Shown in pieces: positions 61,801-64,000 of a stretch of 64,000 nt of DNA. The stretch comes from Monarcha castaneiventris obscurior (Eukaryota; Chordata; Aves; Passeriformes; Monarchidae), in NCBI GenBank assembly GCA_026261815.1, contig JAMPIT010000566.1, positions 25,073,001 through 25,137,000 of the forward strand. The letters run 5' to 3'. Position numbers and translations under genes: made by a program. Each line of letters begins with the position of its first letter. Position 1 is the stretch's first letter. The notes under the pieces were generated by a model. It did no database searches, had not been told where the DNA came from, and saw only the letters and a program-made list of their open reading frames with translations.

Positions 61801-62530
61801 GCTGCAAGGGCCGTGTGTGGATGGATGCGTGGTCTTCTTCTTCCCGCTTCATAAACTGCAGACTCTTGGTACCCCAGAAAACAGCCTGTGGGACATCCAT
61901 GACTATAAGGGCAGTGTGCAGGTCTGGGGCTGGCTCCCAAACTGCTCCACAGAAGTTAAGGGACAAAACCTCAAGTCAGATTTAAAAATCCCTTGAGACA
62001 CAAGGGATACTGATGGTAGCTTTACTCCTACTCCTTTACTCTCCCTCTCCATCCCCCTGCTATTTCTTCAGTTGATATTGATCCATTTAAGATGTATAAA
62101 GCAAATAACTGTATTTAACAGCCCTAGTTGTGAGCAATCAAAGAGCTCTTAGAAGACCTCAGAATGTGAATCTACAATGTTTACCCTCAGGCAGGAATTC
62201 CATTAATAATTTAAGAAGTCTGTGTGCAATTGAACAGTAATGGTAATTTTCAGCTACAAGGGATCGATCTAACAGTGTATTCCAGATGTCTGTATGCTGT
62301 GGAAACAGTTCTTCTCCGGGTAAATGTCATCTTTATATACAGTGAGCTCTGAAAAATTGCAGCCATTTTTCTCTATGGTTCATTTACAAAGCTTCCTGAA
62401 TCCCAGGAAAAGCCCTTACAATGTGACCCTCAGCTTGCACGTGTGTCATTGCCTTGCACAGCCAGCAGAGCTGCTGCTGCCTTGCCCTGTAAGTCCAATG
62501 CTTCTTAAGTGTCCAAAGCCCCAGAAGTGA
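55844..62530. other. Intergenic DNA, GC-richer in parts, no recognised gene
   Basis: Open frames of 100-147 codons occur on both strands around 56116-57660 and 60825-61966, without known domains or convincing splice structure. A run of 11 G is at 60046-60056. These could be non-coding transcripts or chance; I call no gene. Confidence 0.5.
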
Positions 62531-62715
62531 ATCTCAGAATCACAGAATACGCTGAGCTGTAAGGGGGGGGCCACAGGATCATTAAATCTAAATCCTGTCC
62601 TTACATAGGACAGCATGAAGAATCACCCCATGTGCCTGAGAGCATGAAGTGGGGGGCACTGGCTTCAGTGCCTTCCTGAGGAGCAGCACTGGATCCACCT
62701 GGAGCTGGATCAGCT
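62531..62715 (-). mobile_element. CR1 LINE fragment, 3' end, antisense
   Basis: Starts ATCTCAGAATCACAGAATAC, then gctgagctgtaag, ggatcattaaatctaaatcc and CCCCATGTGCCTGAGAGCAT, all typical of CR1 read in reverse complement. The inner boundary is approximate. Confidence 0.9.
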
Positions 62716-63899
62716 GCTGGCTCAACCTAGAGCACAATAACACATCGGACACATAAGGTCAAAGGGTGCAGTTACATACCAGCCAACGTGGTGTTTCTGC
62801 AAGAAAGGATCTCCCAGTAGGATGCCTGGCTATCAGCATGGTTTCACAGTGGGATCCAAGGAGACAAACCCATGGTGTGTCTGCCCACAGGGTCAGCAGC
62901 TCCGTGCCAGCCTGGTGTGGGCTCCTCACTCATGGGGAGGTCTGGTTGTGTAGGTATGGAAAAGGCTCCATCAAGATCAGGGTGCAAACCTCTGCAAAAG
63001 TACTTTCAGGAAGGGCAACAACTGAGAAACCAAGGAAGGAATAATCAGTGCAAATAAACTCCACATGAAAGTAACAGCTGTAGGAACATCCAGCCAGGCA
63101 CCTCTTTGTCTGGAGGCTCCTAAAATCTCTGGTGGCATGGTTTCCCACAGGTGGGCAGTGCAACCCCCAAGGAACTGTAAATAAAATGCCATAACACCAC
63201 TCTGGAAGGAGTACACCACAAACCAAGTTTTGGTCCAAGGTCTCTGCTGTCTTCCTCCAGCTGCAGGATGGTGCCCAATCTTGTCTTCATCCTCCTTCAG
63301 AAGCTGCCAAATGCTTTCCATGCTGGCTGTCCCTACTGATGGCCTTTGAGCTATGGAAATTTTACCAGCTGTGGTTGGCACTGTAACAACAAAAACCAAG
63401 CTGACAGTCAAGGCTAATGGTGGGGGAGGGGAAAAATAATCAGTTTTTACTGGACTTTTCTGAATTCAGCCTCCCTCAACAAGGATGATTATAACTAATT
63501 AGGCAGAACATGGTAACAACACTCACATTTGGATGTGTGGTGTCTCGATGGAAGAGGAAATTAAATAGGGTGCGATCAGAGAGCTGCAGACAAAGAGAAA
63601 GTGAGGCCAGTCAAAACGAGTAGCTTTTCATCAGAGAATAGATGAATAGATTAGGCAATTTATTTTGTTGTACCTAGAAGATTAATAAGCATTACACAGT
63701 ATTGTAATTTGCAATTCAAGGAAGCATCTGACATGCCATCCTTGAGGACATCTTTTCCCTCCTGCCCTGAGCAGACACGCACACACACACAGATACAAGA
63801 TCCTCTTCACCAAGTGTCCTAAGCAAATGTATTTGTTAAGTGCCCAGGATTGTCATGCTGGAAAGATGCCAGGGCTCAGCAAACTGAGGAATAAAATAA
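62716..63899. other. Intergenic DNA with a CA microsatellite
   Basis: No exon is recognised. A short CA repeat lies at 63774-63791. A 144-codon minus-strand frame at 62977-63411 has no recognisable domain. Confidence 0.5.
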
Positions 63900-64000
63900 G
63901 GATTACAGATTCATTCAGGCTGGAAAAGCCCCTTGAGATTAAATCCACTGAGGAGGTGCAAGGTGGACCAGGTGACTGGAAGCAGGAATCAGGCTCTGTC
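63900..64000 (-). mobile_element. Probable diverged CR1 fragment, antisense, cut by window end
   Basis: ACAGATTCATTCAGGCTGGA and aaagccccttgagattaaat resemble the reverse complement of a CR1 3' end (ggctggaaaagcccttgaga, tcatcgagtccaac). It continues beyond the window, so its length is unknown. Confidence 0.6.

Noticed and set aside
61559..61966. 135-codon minus-strand frame
   Set aside because: No domain; ordinary chance length for this composition.
62977..63411. 144-codon minus-strand frame
   Set aside because: No recognisable domain, no splice context and no similarity to ING1, the neighbour expected in this direction in mammals.

Overview
The window is vertebrate nuclear DNA and almost certainly from a bird. 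The main clue is seven fragments of CR1 LINEs, several ending in the avian-type short 3' repeats of the ATTCTGTG kind. A degraded LTR of a retroviral family widespread in birds supports this, and hints at a neoavian species. No bacterial or phage features are present, and most of the open reading frames are composition shadows.

The only protein-coding gene I can support is ANKRD10 (ankyrin repeat domain 10), on the + strand. It has six coding exons at 5817-6017, 11863-12015, 20107-20198, 34679-34914, 38397-38492 and 41383-41849. They join with GT-AG introns and consistent phases (0, 0, 2, 1, 1) into a 414-residue protein, close to the roughly 420 residues of mammalian ANKRD10. The N-terminal 180 residues are ankyrin repeats. 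The rest is a Ser/Asn-rich, probably disordered tail with a basic, NLS-like patch. The gene starts in a CpG island (about 5120-6660) with GC boxes, no TATA box and a 250-bp polypurine tract just upstream. The 3'UTR runs to about 43035.

Layout: 1-4700 is upstream intergenic DNA with a T/G-rich tract and a possible ancient SINE relic. 4708-4866 is a CR1 3' end. 5120-6660 is the CpG island with promoter and exon 1. 6018-41382 holds five introns with little recognisable repeat content apart from one antisense LTR in intron 2. 41383-43035 is the last exon and 3'UTR. 43036-64000 is intergenic, with six CR1 fragments and some GC-richer stretches. No exon of ING1 or ARHGEF7, the mammalian neighbours of ANKRD10, was recognised.

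I see no sign of a novel multigene system. The most interesting points concern ANKRD10 isoforms. Intron 5 begins with a weak donor, stays open for 54 codons and contains consensus poly(A) signals, which suggests an alternative C-terminus. The last exon also has two in-frame acceptors 18 nt apart. Other points are the promoter polypurine tract, four short hairpins and the absence of recognised CR1 inside the 36-kb gene.
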